A stretch of DNA of 64,000 nt from a virus. A model generated the notes under the pieces. The model ran no database searches, was not told the DNA's origin, and worked only from the letters and a program-made list of their open reading frames with translations. Both the position numbers and the translations under genes were made by a program. Positions within the stretch are counted from its first letter, which is position 1. Each line of letters starts with the position of its first letter. Location of the stretch: positions 62,001 to 126,000 of the IMG/VR virus record IMGVR_UViG_3300032240_000659. The stretch is one strand, 5' to 3'. Of this stretch, positions 52,407-60,088 are shown one piece after another.

Positions 52407-52687
52407 TTTATAATTTCGCCTTGGGTTAATTTAACAACTTGGAAATCGGAAGTTCCAAAAGTAAGATTTAATTTCTTTGCCAAATTATGTGCGTGTCCAG
52501 GATTTGAAAAAGAAACTTTTTTATATTTAGGGCCAGGGTAGCTGGTAAGACTATTAAAGCTCTTTAGGTTAAAGGGCTCGTTCTTGTAGAACACAGCCCA
52601 GATAGCTTCCGCTTCTAATACTTGTTCTGCTTTGTATGTTTTTTTACTAACATACTCTAATAATATTTTTGGCTTTGGTCTACTCAT
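52403..52687 (-). CDS. Unknown conserved phage protein
   Basis: A 94-residue protein that opens with basic KILLEYVSKKTYKAEQVLEA and contains GPKYKKVSFSNPGHAHNLAK. I recognise it only as a conserved marine T4-like family. An AAGGA ribosome site precedes the ATG, and a TATAAATATA late promoter lies upstream. It may be a small virion or late regulatory protein. Confidence 0.55.
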   Translation of the reverse strand: MSRPKPKILLEYVSKKTYKAEQVLEAEAIWAVFYKNEPFNLKSFNSLTSYPGPKYKKVSFSNPGHAHNLAKKLNLTFGTSDFQVVKLTQGEIIK

Positions 52688-52714
52688 AATGCGTCCTTAT
52701 AAATTAAGTACGCA

Positions 52715-52724
52715 TATATTTATA
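52715..52724 (-). promoter_or_regulatory. Late promoter inside the minus-strand gene block
   Basis: Minus strand: TATAAATATA, an exact T4 late core, ending 28 bases before ATG 52687. It sits directly after the stop of the 82-residue gene, so the two downstream genes can be expressed late. Confidence 0.6.
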
Positions 52725-52726
52725 TC

Positions 52727-52975
52727 TTATTTTCGATCTTCGAAGCCACCGCCATCCATAGTGACATTAATAACTTCTGTGTCTACACTACGTTTTAACG
52801 CGGTATACATAGTTTCGTAATCTTGATTTACTTTGTCTAACAATTCTGCTAATGACAATGATAACAATCTAGCCTTTTGTATATCAATAGATACTGTTTT
52901 AGATTGACTTAGTTCAGCGGTTCGAATTTGCTGTATAAATTGTGTAATTGATGTTGTATTAATCTGATTTTGCAT
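52727..52975 (-). CDS. Small conserved phage protein
   Basis: An 82-residue protein with a helical middle (KARLLSLSLAELLDKVNQDY) and a C-terminal NVTMDGGGF. A similar ending is conserved in T4-like marine phages. No catalytic or membrane motif is seen. The start overlaps the next upstream gene by 17 bases. Confidence 0.55.
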   Translation of the reverse strand: MQNQINTTSITQFIQQIRTAELSQSKTVSIDIQKARLLSLSLAELLDKVNQDYETMYTALKRSVDTEVINVTMDGGGFEDRK

Positions 52976-53438
52976 TTGCTAGTACCTGTTTCATTTCGAT
53001 TTCAGTTTTAAAAGGCCCTTTAAACGGATATCGCTCAGCAGTAATAGCCTTAGGACAAAATGACTTAACCCATCCTTTATCAAATTTAATAATATAATAA
53101 CCTGCACAATATAGACTTTTACTAGCATTGCTCTTTGTAAAAAGAGGTAATTTACGTCTTACGTCATACATTGCATTATATGGTTTACACATAGTAGGAT
53201 AGCTATGGCATTCATGGGGTTCGTCAGAAGTAACTTTAATTTTACTATTTGTAAGAAAAAATCCTTTACCAAATTGTTTGGTAAGATCGTCTTTCTTGTT
53301 GAACATAACTTCTCCACTAGTACTGCTTAGGATAAATTTGTTATTTTCTTTTTTGTGTAGAGTAGCAATTTTATTACCGTCTTGTTCAACAATCCAAAAT
53401 TTGCCATCTACGATTGGCTTTGCGTGTATCTCTGTCAT
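52959..53438 (-). CDS. Conserved phage protein with Cys/Lys-rich core
   Basis: A 159-residue protein with KVTSDEPHECHSYPTMCKPY, then YDVRRKLPLFTKS, YCAGYYII and KGWVKSFCPKAIT. The strongly conserved Lys/Tyr/Cys pattern is familiar from marine T4-like phages and lies beside RNase H. It could be a nucleic-acid-related protein, but no known domain is recognised. It overlaps the RNase H stop by 4 bases. Confidence 0.55.
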   Translation of the reverse strand: MTEIHAKPIVDGKFWIVEQDGNKIATLHKKENNKFILSSTSGEVMFNKKDDLTKQFGKGFFLTNSKIKVTSDEPHECHSYPTMCKPYNAMYDVRRKLPLFTKSNASKSLYCAGYYIIKFDKGWVKSFCPKAITAERYPFKGPFKTEIEMKQVLANAKSD

Positions 53439-54457
53439 GGTGTTACCTCTTCGGTTAATTTACGCCAAGTAACAGCTTTCTCTGGAAACTTGGCTTGGAA
53501 TGGTTCTGCATACGATTGAATGTTGTCAGCAATTTTTTTCATATCCCAAGTATTACAAAATTTAAGCATACGAATGCCAACTTGTGAAATATCTTTTGGA
53601 ACAGCGTTTGTGTTAATAGTCTCTTTAATCAAATCTTTAATGTTAGCAGGTTGCGCTCTAAGATCGATTAAGATACGATTGCGTTCGTAGTCGTCTAGCA
53701 CCCTGTGTTCTTGACCGTTATGATCAACCCAACGTTGAAGCATGAGATTGTTCCACGCATAGCCTTTACTATTGCGATCTTGAAACGCTTCGGTTAGTCC
53801 TACTTTACTTTTTGTACCTTTAACACGCACACCTGGATATGCTGAGAAGACATTGTCACTAGTATCGCCACGCATACATTTTTCAAACAGTAACCATTCT
53901 GGGTGTACTGCTTTTGGCTCTCCAGTTTTCTTATCAAGTACAGGTTTACCTTTTTTATCAAAGATGCCTTCAAGGGTGTGTGTTTCTTCAGCAACACCGT
54001 TAAACTGTCTTACATTTGATGCAAGCAATTGATGAAAGTCGCTGTCTGTACTGATGATAACATGATCAGCATTTGGATGGCTTTGAATAAAGCCTGCAAT
54101 TAAATCATCTGCTTCTAGTTGGGGATGTTGTAATACAGTAACATTAGTTTTCTCTGTAATAAACTTTTTAAATTCGTCAAATGCTTCCCAGAACAATTTA
54201 TCTTCTTCTTGTTCAGCAGAAGTCATAGCCGCACGAGTTTCGGCACGATTAGCTTTATAAGGCTTATAGTAGTCCTTACGCCAGCTACGACCTTCGAGGC
54301 AGAACACTACATGACTGCCATTAAAGTCATTCCACGCTTTCTTAATACTGTTAAAAGTGATATGAAAAGCCATACCTAGCTTAATGTCAGCATCACCTCT
54401 AACAACATGTCGTGCTCTAAAAAATGTATTTGCTGTGTCTACTAAGATGTATGTCAT
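53435..54457 (-). CDS. rnh: T4-type RNase H (5'-3' exonuclease, FEN family)
   Basis: A 340-residue 5'-nuclease. Acidic metal-site residues appear in family order: ILVDTANTFF (D7), LEADDLIAG near 120, STDSDFHQLL near 140 and GDTSDNVFS near 205. T4 RNase H removes RNA primers from lagging-strand fragments with the phage replication complex. The middle has an insertion (DKKGKPVLDKKTGEPK). The last 100 residues lack further motifs. It overlaps both neighbours by 4 bases, so it is transcribed with queE. Confidence 0.85.
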   Translation of the reverse strand: MTYILVDTANTFFRARHVVRGDADIKLGMAFHITFNSIKKAWNDFNGSHVVFCLEGRSWRKDYYKPYKANRAETRAAMTSAEQEEDKLFWEAFDEFKKFITEKTNVTVLQHPQLEADDLIAGFIQSHPNADHVIISTDSDFHQLLASNVRQFNGVAEETHTLEGIFDKKGKPVLDKKTGEPKAVHPEWLLFEKCMRGDTSDNVFSAYPGVRVKGTKSKVGLTEAFQDRNSKGYAWNNLMLQRWVDHNGQEHRVLDDYERNRILIDLRAQPANIKDLIKETINTNAVPKDISQVGIRMLKFCNTWDMKKIADNIQSYAEPFQAKFPEKAVTWRKLTEEVTP

Positions 54458-54903
54458 TCTACTTCGGCTTTGCCGTTACCTAATTTGTTTACGTTGATAA
54501 AACCTGCACTACGATTAGGATCTAATCCTTCATTAGAAAACATATTTCGGGCTAAATCTCTAAACCAACGATCTACAATTTCTTCGTCTGGATCACCATC
54601 AAAACCATAACCTGCTTTCTTTAATTGTAACACAAATTCGTCGTTCCAATCAAGCTCAAAAAATCCGTTCCTTACATTATCTTTATTTACTTTTGTATCT
54701 AAAACAGCTACCCAAGCTTCGCCTTTTTTGGTAGCAATTTCTTTGGGTGTTAGCTTTGCATCCTCTGCTTCTCGCCGCGCCTGTTCGGCTTTTTTTTGGT
54801 GCTCGGCTGTTGTTTCTACAGCTATTGCTAATTTTGCTTCTGCGTCTGCAATGTTTTTTTCAATCTTGTCTAAGCCAATTAAGCGTTTAAAAATATTTTT
54901 CAT
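54454..54903 (-). CDS. Conserved phage protein with basic helix and C-terminal domain
   Basis: A 149-residue protein. ATG 54903 is chosen because it forms TAATG with the queE stop; an upstream in-frame ATG lies 12 bases inside queE. Residues 10-55 form a charged coiled-coil-like helix (EKNIADAEAKLAIAVETTAE). A folded part (EAWVAVLDTKVNKDNVRNGF, then FELDWNDEFV) follows. It resembles a conserved-hypothetical family of marine T4-like phages. No role is assigned. Confidence 0.6.
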   Translation of the reverse strand: MKNIFKRLIGLDKIEKNIADAEAKLAIAVETTAEHQKKAEQARREAEDAKLTPKEIATKKGEAWVAVLDTKVNKDNVRNGFFELDWNDEFVLQLKKAGYGFDGDPDEEIVDRWFRDLARNMFSNEGLDPNRSAGFINVNKLGNGKAEVE

Positions 54904-55766
54904 TAGGTACCCCACTCGTTTTTAAATAATGGAACTTGTAATCTGTCACTATAACGTAATCCATTTTTCATTGCTAGTTCTGCGACACGGCGATTATTAA
55001 GAGTGTACACGCTTTCAACACCTCCAACAGGCATAAGATAAACAGGACCCTTAAAACCCTCTGCACGATATATATCTGCTGTTTCAATTGCTTCCTCCGC
55101 ATCTTCTTCGGTGGATACAACAAGTTTTAAGTATGTGTAACCAACTTCTTCATATTCGCACACAACATCTGGACGAATAGCTTCATGTCTTGCTTCACCA
55201 CTACAACTTAATTTAGCACTTACACTAAATGTAATTTCTTTGTGATAATCAATTTCTGGTAGCTGCCATTGTAGCAAATAATCTTTAAATTCTGGATTTA
55301 ATTTTTGAGTACCATTTGTTTCAAATGTAATCTCTTTTAATCCCTTCATTTTAGGATGTGATAACAAGTCTGGATAAGCACGTTGCCAACCTAACAAAGG
55401 TTCACCACCTGTAATAACTAGATGCTCGTCTTGCCATTCGTTGAAGGGCAATATCTCCATGATTCTGTCGGCAATTGAGTCTGTTGTGAGCATAGGACTA
55501 AGGTCCTTAAAACTTGGATGCCAAGAAGCATAACTATCGCAACCAGTACTAACAAGGGGAAGTTCATTGTAGGTAGTCCATTTGTTATATTTTTCTTGCT
55601 TTTCTGCTAATACATCTGCTTCTCCACTTAATGTACCTTTGAGCATGCCAAAGCCTGCACACTTAAAGTTACATCCAAATGTACGTAAGAAAACGGACGG
55701 TACACCCATGTAACGTCCTTCGCCTTGTATGCTATAAAATAATTCTGCAATTTTAATTTTTGACAT
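54903..55766 (-). CDS. queE: 7-carboxy-7-deazaguanine synthase (radical SAM QueE)
   Basis: A 287-residue radical-SAM enzyme that converts 6-carboxytetrahydropterin to 7-carboxy-7-deazaguanine. It opens YSIQGEGRYMGVPSVFLRTF, the QueE hallmark, followed by CNFKC (C32, C36). The expected third cluster Cys is not two residues later but 39 further, in TGCDSYASW (C76), leaving a long inserted loop (CX3CX39C). TGGEPLL and FETNGTQ follow, as in the family. ATG 55766 is chosen for an AGGA site 8 bases upstream. With folE, the QueD-like gene and the DpdA-like gene it suggests a deazaguanine pathway. Confidence 0.9.
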   Translation of the reverse strand: MSKIKIAELFYSIQGEGRYMGVPSVFLRTFGCNFKCAGFGMLKGTLSGEADVLAEKQEKYNKWTTYNELPLVSTGCDSYASWHPSFKDLSPMLTTDSIADRIMEILPFNEWQDEHLVITGGEPLLGWQRAYPDLLSHPKMKGLKEITFETNGTQKLNPEFKDYLLQWQLPEIDYHKEITFSVSAKLSCSGEARHEAIRPDVVCEYEEVGYTYLKLVVSTEEDAEEAIETADIYRAEGFKGPVYLMPVGGVESVYTLNNRRVAELAMKNGLRYSDRLQVPLFKNEWGT

Positions 55767-56094
55767 GCTGTTTCCTAAGTTCATCTACATCTTCTATAGC
55801 AGATTGTAACACACTTGCATAGTTAAGAGCAACCTGTTTGTTCATCATAATACAAGTTTCAAAATCAGTATACCCTTTGGTTAATAGTTGCCAAATATGA
55901 TACCACCTTGATTTTGACCAAAAGTTTGTTCTAGTTGTAGTATAGATAGTAACAACTATGCCTGTATCTTCTGCTTCAATATCAATAGTATGTGTACAAT
56001 CGTCTGAACCGCATTCGCATACTGCTTTATACATTTTTGATGTACCCCAGTCTTTGACTAGTAATACACCTTGTGCTGGTGTTTGTGATTTCAT
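55753..56094 (-). CDS. Small Cys-containing conserved protein
   Basis: A 113-residue protein with CECGSDDC near residue 26, a pattern that could bind zinc, followed by HTIDIEAEDTGIVVTI and a basic, Trp-rich middle (SKSRWYHIWQLL). It is a conserved family of T4-like marine phages with no known function. Its stop lies inside the queE start region (14-base overlap), so its translation is coupled to queE. Confidence 0.55.
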   Translation of the reverse strand: MKSQTPAQGVLLVKDWGTSKMYKAVCECGSDDCTHTIDIEAEDTGIVVTIYTTTRTNFWSKSRWYHIWQLLTKGYTDFETCIMMNKQVALNYASVLQSAIEDVDELRKQHVKN

Positions 56095-56309
56095 TTACAG
56101 TTTTCCAACCACATATCTAAACGATTAACAGCTTCTTCAAAATCTACAGCCCATACCTTAGCTTCAAGTTCGCCGTCTTTAATATTAATATCAAACGGAA
56201 CAACACCGTTCATTCTAAAGTCATGTGGTGTGTCCACACATACTGTAAACTCTTGCAAGTTTTTAGCACGGTTAATAAACTGATCCATTATATCTTTTGC
56301 AGTACTCAT
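56091..56309 (-). CDS. Small conserved protein, unknown role
   Basis: A 72-residue protein: a helical N-terminus (AKDIMDQFINRAKNL), then FTVCVDTPHDFRMNGVVPFD, then a C-terminal EAVNRLDMWLENCK. No domain is recognised. It overlaps both neighbours by 1-4 bases and is probably co-translated with the acidic protein above it. Confidence 0.55.
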   Translation of the reverse strand: MSTAKDIMDQFINRAKNLQEFTVCVDTPHDFRMNGVVPFDINIKDGELEAKVWAVDFEEAVNRLDMWLENCK

Positions 56310-56815
56310 TATTCTTCCTTTGGTTTTGGAAATGACTCACTAAACGGCCATGCAGTGCTTGGTTCAGGTCTAGGTTTTAGTTTAACATTTTCTTCAATAA
56401 CTGTGCCATCTTCATCGCACAGGCTAACTTGGAATGGTGCATCAATAATTAAGTAGTCGTCTTCAACTTGCCAGTCATGTTCACCGTCAAACAGCCATCC
56501 TGCTCCGCCTTCGTGATATGAACTTTCAAACTCTTCTTTTTGTTCGTCTGTAAAATCGTCACTAAATTCAAACCAGCAAGCATGTTGGTCATCTAGCTCT
56601 GCACCCCACCCGCAATCGTTTTTAGCATGTGCTTGTATGTCGCCTTCGTAGGGCAGATTCATATCCATATCTTCTTCTACAAAGCCTTGTCCCCATCGAT
56701 AGTGATCGTCGATGTTAACCCAACTAATAGTACCATCTGCATTATCTCGCCACAGTTCAATGTGCCAGCAGATACTTTTTTTGTGTAAGGGTTTAATTAG
56801 ATATACTTTACTCAT
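56309..56815 (-). CDS. Acidic unknown protein
   Basis: A 168-residue protein strongly rich in Asp/Glu (DDFTDEQKEEFESSYHEGG, EEDMDMNLPYEG) with many Trp. It is beta-rich and has no motif I know. An acidic, Trp-rich protein could mimic DNA or bind a basic host protein, but that is only a possibility. The C-terminal end is Pro/Lys-rich. It lies between folE (8-base gap) and the 72-residue gene. Confidence 0.5.
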   Translation of the reverse strand: MSKVYLIKPLHKKSICWHIELWRDNADGTISWVNIDDHYRWGQGFVEEDMDMNLPYEGDIQAHAKNDCGWGAELDDQHACWFEFSDDFTDEQKEEFESSYHEGGAGWLFDGEHDWQVEDDYLIIDAPFQVSLCDEDGTVIEENVKLKPRPEPSTAWPFSESFPKPKEE

Positions 56816-56823
56816 TTTCTACC

Positions 56824-57582
56824 TTAGCGTGGTGCAAACTCTTGTTGCAATTTAATGTTATCAAAAAACTCTTTCTTTGTATTACCGTCAGTGTTAAACG
56901 CACCTTTGAGTACAGTAGTTTGAGTTAGTGAACTATGTGCCATAATACCGCGATTTTCACAGCAACCGTGTGTAGCTTGAACATAGACTGCTACGTTTTC
57001 TGATTCGGTTGCTTTTTGGATCTCCCTAGCAATATCGTTACACAACTCTTCCTGGAGAGTGCCGCGACGAGCACACCACTGAGCAATACGAGTGTACTTA
57101 GACAAACCAATAAGTTTTTGTGCGGCAATGATGCCAATGTAAGCGACACCAGCAACGGGCTGATGATGATGACTGCACATAGAGCGCAACTCACTACGTA
57201 CCACCAGCATACCTTCGTAGCGGTCCTGCGAATCATTTGGAAATGCCGTTGCGTCTGGTGCTGGTTCATATCTTCCTGCCATTATTTCGTTGTAATACAT
57301 CTTGGCCAGTCTACGTGCTGTGCCTTTGCTATTGGGATCGTTTTCTCGATCAATAAGTAATACATCTAAAACTTGTTCAAATGCCGGCGTTGCTTCGTCA
57401 ATTAGTTTTTCTAAATCACCTTCATGCAAGTAATCGCTAATGTTATCACCAGCCCAAAAACGTTTTCCTTCACGTTTCATCTTAAAGCGAAGATGATCGC
57501 TTAATTTTGCTATTTCATAGCCGCCATCTCCAGCCATAGCATCTAATGCTGTTTCCTGGTTGTATGTTCTTGATTCTGTCAT
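56824..57582 (-). CDS. folE: GTP cyclohydrolase I
   Basis: A 252-residue enzyme that turns GTP into dihydroneopterin triphosphate, the first step of both folate and 7-deazaguanine synthesis. The zinc ligands fit exactly: C136, H139 (CSHHHQPV) and C207 (HGCCENRG), with the same spacing as E. coli FolE (C110, H113, C181). GLSKYTRIAQWCARR follows, as in the family. The first 60 residues (FKMKREGKRFWAGDNISDYL) are an extension typical of phage forms. A sigma-70-type promoter lies 41-68 bases upstream. Confidence 0.95.
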   Translation of the reverse strand: MTESRTYNQETALDAMAGDGGYEIAKLSDHLRFKMKREGKRFWAGDNISDYLHEGDLEKLIDEATPAFEQVLDVLLIDRENDPNSKGTARRLAKMYYNEIMAGRYEPAPDATAFPNDSQDRYEGMLVVRSELRSMCSHHHQPVAGVAYIGIIAAQKLIGLSKYTRIAQWCARRGTLQEELCNDIAREIQKATESENVAVYVQATHGCCENRGIMAHSSLTQTTVLKGAFNTDGNTKKEFFDNIKLQQEFAPR

Positions 57583-57622
57583 TATTATTCTCCGATGTTA
57601 AGGCAGTGGATTGCCATGTAAT

Positions 57623-57650
57623 ATTATACTATTATTTAGGTCTGTGTCAA
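57623..57650 (-). promoter_or_regulatory. Sigma-70-type promoter before folE
   Basis: Minus strand: TTGACA (57650-57645), a 16-base spacer, TATAAT (57628-57623). The -35 box lies within the 3' end of the small membrane-protein gene. It serves folE and the genes toward queE. Confidence 0.72.
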
Positions 57651-57842
57651 TATTTTGTTTGCTCGAAGCTTTCGGCATTCTTCTCTAACTTCAAGTGGGA
57701 TATCCGGATGCCATTCTGCCATTCCGCAGTCGTATACTCGTGTTCCTTCTTTAGGAGCAATCCATAATAGTGTTGGTATTGCTACTAATGTTAGAAGTAA
57801 CATAACAACTATCAAAGCGATTCGCTTAATAGAATTTGGCAT
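57636..57842 (-). CDS. Small single-pass membrane protein
   Basis: A 68-residue protein with an N-terminal hydrophobic helix (residues 8-28, IALIVVMLLLTLVAIPTLLW). A conserved tail follows: VYDCGMAEWHPDIPLEVREE with CRKL. The tail pattern occurs in a conserved small-protein family of T4-like phages. A signal anchor is likely, so the tail would sit outside the inner membrane. The role is unknown. Its last codons contain the folE promoter -35 box. Confidence 0.65.
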   Translation of the reverse strand: MPNSIKRIALIVVMLLLTLVAIPTLLWIAPKEGTRVYDCGMAEWHPDIPLEVREECRKLRANKILTQT

Positions 57843-58075
57843 AATTTTGCATCCTTTAATGATTTGAATGTAAATGTCATATGTGTTGGATATGGCTTAT
57901 AATAAAATCGATCACCCGGCAAACCAAATACTTCTAATACACTTGCACACTTTTCGTTCCACCATTGATTATTTTGACTATTCCAATTTATGGTAATAAC
58001 ATGATTAGAATCTGTTATGTCAACCCACCAATCTGGTTTAGTATAAATCTCAGCGGGTTTGTGATTTATTTTCAT
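57812..58075 (-). CDS. Small Trp-rich unknown protein
   Basis: An 87-residue protein with DWWVDITDSNHVITINW, then QWWNEKCASVLEVFGLPGDR and FTFKSLKDAKLCQILL. The last segment resembles the end of small alpha/beta phage proteins, but I cannot name a family. It overlaps the upstream gene's end by 26 bases and the membrane protein by 31 bases, so these tiny genes are tightly packed. Confidence 0.5.
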   Translation of the reverse strand: MKINHKPAEIYTKPDWWVDITDSNHVITINWNSQNNQWWNEKCASVLEVFGLPGDRFYYKPYPTHMTFTFKSLKDAKLCQILLSESL

Positions 58076-58226
58076 TTTCTAAAAATTTAATTTCGTCTCG
58101 AATGTATTCTTTATATTCAGCAAGAACTTCTAGTTTCCTGCCACTCTCACCAGTTAGTCGAAGTGTTTCTAAATCTTTTTCGATCATTGCTAATTTATCT
58201 TTTAGCTCTTGAATTGTTAAACTCAT
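58050..58226 (-). CDS. Small coiled-coil protein
   Basis: A 58-residue protein starting at ATG 58226 (an earlier in-frame ATG lies inside the upstream gene). Almost all of it is a charged helix with heptad-like spacing (IQELKDKLAMIEKDLETLRL, then EYKEYIRDEIKFLENE). It probably forms a dimer. Its start overlaps the phosphoribosyltransferase stop by 4 bases. Confidence 0.55.
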   Translation of the reverse strand: MSLTIQELKDKLAMIEKDLETLRLTGESGRKLEVLAEYKEYIRDEIKFLENENKSQTR

Positions 58227-58741
58227 TTCCAAAATTCTTCCCAAGGATAAACTAACCAACAATCTTCTTCGGCTTTATTTACTTCCCAGTAAGTATAATC
58301 AACATCTTCCTTACTAGACAAGTTATTTGTGAGTACAGCAAATCTTACATTTTGTCCCCACACATGATTCCAACGTTTATCATTTGGTAAACATAGACTT
58401 TGCCAGTCTTGTTTAATCCAAGCAATAGTTGAACCTTGATCGTTAATATCGTCGACTACTAGAATGTTTTTACACAATGGATCGCCAACGTTTGCGGCAT
58501 TGTATCCAAACGCATCTTCAGCCATACCGCAATCACTAACTTTAATCCCGCCATCTCTAAGACTAACCATAAGCGTAGCCATAGGAATATCTAAGTATTG
58601 ACTAATTAAATTAGCCGGAACAAGACCACCTCGGCTAATGCCAACAATATAATCAGGGTACCATTTATCTTGAACCATTTGACGAGAAAGATCTAAACAG
58701 GCACCTTCTACTTGTTGCCAAGTATAATATATCTTTTTCAT
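58223..58741 (-). CDS. Phosphoribosyltransferase
   Basis: A 172-residue type I phosphoribosyltransferase. The PRPP-binding motif is ILVVDDINDQGST (residues 93-105, D97 and D98). An upstream YIVGISRGGLVPA loop with basic residues completes the fold. Such enzymes join a base to PRPP, mostly purine salvage (xanthine/guanine type). A long insertion follows the PRPP loop. In a phage with a deazaguanine pathway it may reclaim bases from degraded host DNA, but the substrate is not visible. Confidence 0.8.
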   Translation of the reverse strand: MKKIYYTWQQVEGACLDLSRQMVQDKWYPDYIVGISRGGLVPANLISQYLDIPMATLMVSLRDGGIKVSDCGMAEDAFGYNAANVGDPLCKNILVVDDINDQGSTIAWIKQDWQSLCLPNDKRWNHVWGQNVRFAVLTNNLSSKEDVDYTYWEVNKAEEDCWLVYPWEEFWK

Positions 58742-58971
58742 GCTGTTAATGCTGAAGCCAATGTTGCCATTTCTTCCTTAGTTATAAAGAAATTATAAGT
58801 AGCAGTATCTTGTACTATGCCGTCTTTTAAACTTTCTTGAACCATATCAACACTGAACAAGCCTTTAGGGCTTAGTACTTCGTGTTTCTTTAGCAATAGG
58901 CGAAAACTGTCTTGCTCTTTAATAACTATTTCTTTATAGCTATCTTTAACCGATTCGTGTAATTGTGTCAT
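58738..58971 (-). CDS. Small unknown protein
   Basis: A 77-residue protein with a charged N-terminal half (SVKDSYKEIVIKEQDSFRLL), then QESLKDGIVQDTATYNFFIT and a helical end (KEEMATLASALTA). No motif or family is recognised. It overlaps both neighbours by 4 bases. Confidence 0.5.
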   Translation of the reverse strand: MTQLHESVKDSYKEIVIKEQDSFRLLLKKHEVLSPKGLFSVDMVQESLKDGIVQDTATYNFFITKEEMATLASALTA

Positions 58972-59231
58972 TGTAAGTTCCTTGGTCTATTAATATCTTC
59001 TAAAACAACACCAGCAATGCGTTCAAACTCTTCGTCAGAAACACTTTCATCCATGGCTAGTTCTTCTAAGTCAACGGGTCTGCTCATTAACTGGATTTCT
59101 TCTTTTGTCTTGCCTTCAAACATGCCTGTAATTTCTTTGACTAATTCGTCAAGTTCTTCTTGAGTGCCGTCAAAGTTATCAAAACACCCCGGCGCAAATT
59201 CAATTTTTGGGATTTTATTTTCTTCAGTCAT
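58968..59231 (-). CDS. Small acidic unknown protein
   Basis: An 87-residue protein starting at ATG 59231 (earlier in-frame ATGs lie well inside the upstream gene). It is acidic and helical: ELDELVKEITGMFEGKTKEE, then VDLEELAMDESVSDEEFERI. The N-terminus (PKIEFAPGCFDNFDGTQEEL) is a conserved-looking beta part. No known domain; unknown role. It overlaps the 131-residue gene by 8 bases. Confidence 0.5.
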   Translation of the reverse strand: MTEENKIPKIEFAPGCFDNFDGTQEELDELVKEITGMFEGKTKEEIQLMSRPVDLEELAMDESVSDEEFERIAGVVLEDINRPRNLQ

Positions 59232-59619
59232 CGCCTTTAATGCTTTCAAAAGTTCTATACTTACCCAAAGCATTAATGTAGTCATCATATAACTTCGTTA
59301 GCTTTGGATGCTTAGCCTCTAGTTTAACATCTCTTTCGGGAATACACAAGACTTTTTCAATTGTCTTTAGCCGTTCTTCTAAATCTTGTCCGTTCAATAC
59401 TAAGTTGCCTTTAACTTCTAATGAAGGAGGATTAGTTTGTTTAATTGTTAGTGCGGCATCGTACGGAGTAGTTGTAGTACCAGTAGTCCAAATAGTATTA
59501 CCAGTACCGGCACCTGATGTTAAAAACTGTCCAGATGTTGTTCCTGTTGTTAATGACGGAATAGCGCCATACCCTGGCGCCAATGTTCCGTTAGATTGTG
59601 TTGTTGTGAAGTACGCCAT
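59224..59619 (-). CDS. Small virion-like protein, Gly/Thr-rich with helical tail
   Basis: A 131-residue protein. The N-terminal half is Gly/Thr/Ser-rich (LTTGTTSGQFLTSGAGTG), of the kind found in phage fibre shafts. The C-terminal half is a helix with KTIEKVLCIPERDVKLEA, then LTKLYDDYINALGKYR. The combination is conserved in marine T4-like phages near small structural genes. The 126-residue gene at 60063 has the same layout. The expected role is an accessory virion protein. Confidence 0.55.
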   Translation of the reverse strand: MAYFTTTQSNGTLAPGYGAIPSLTTGTTSGQFLTSGAGTGNTIWTTGTTTTPYDAALTIKQTNPPSLEVKGNLVLNGQDLEERLKTIEKVLCIPERDVKLEAKHPKLTKLYDDYINALGKYRTFESIKGDD

Positions 59620-60088
59620 TTTTTCTATTAGTCAAATAATTATCGTTGTGGATCCATTTATTTTTAACGAGGAATCCCCATTCACGACGTTGCGGTCCCG
59701 GCATAAACAGTGTCCATGCAGTAACATTGGGGTCAAGCTCAATTCGGTGATAACTTTTAGCACCGCATATACGAAAATGTCCAGGTCCACGCCACGTACA
59801 TATTTCTCCAATCATTTCATTTTTATTATTGAACATTGGTGTCCATTCATAGTAGCCGCCTTTCAAGATCAATGTAGCATACGGCCACGGATGGTCATGG
59901 ACATCATCCGGATCACCTTTGTGAAATTTGTGTAAGAATATGTTAAACGGAAAATTTTTTCTATCTTTTAAAAATAGATAATAGCGTGTTACTAATGGCT
60001 CGTTGCAGGTACGATCCATAATAATCCGCTTTCTATCGTAATTTTCTAAAAATGAAAAAAATTTATTTTTTATCTTTTGGATTATCAT
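59591..60088 (-). CDS. Cupin-fold protein
   Basis: A 165-residue protein. ATG 60088 is preferred over 60094 because AAGG then has proper spacing. HKGDPDDVHDHPWPYATLIL is a metal-binding cupin motif 1 (H and H around residue 65) and a Gly-rich turn (KGGYYEWTP) follows. Later RICGAKSYHRIEL is cupin motif 2 with a second His. Cupins bind Fe or similar metals and often act on sugars or small acids. No partner gene shows the substrate. It overlaps both neighbours. Confidence 0.65.
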   Translation of the reverse strand: MIIQKIKNKFFSFLENYDRKRIIMDRTCNEPLVTRYYLFLKDRKNFPFNIFLHKFHKGDPDDVHDHPWPYATLILKGGYYEWTPMFNNKNEMIGEICTWRGPGHFRICGAKSYHRIELDPNVTAWTLFMPGPQRREWGFLVKNKWIHNDNYLTNRKNGVLHNNTI

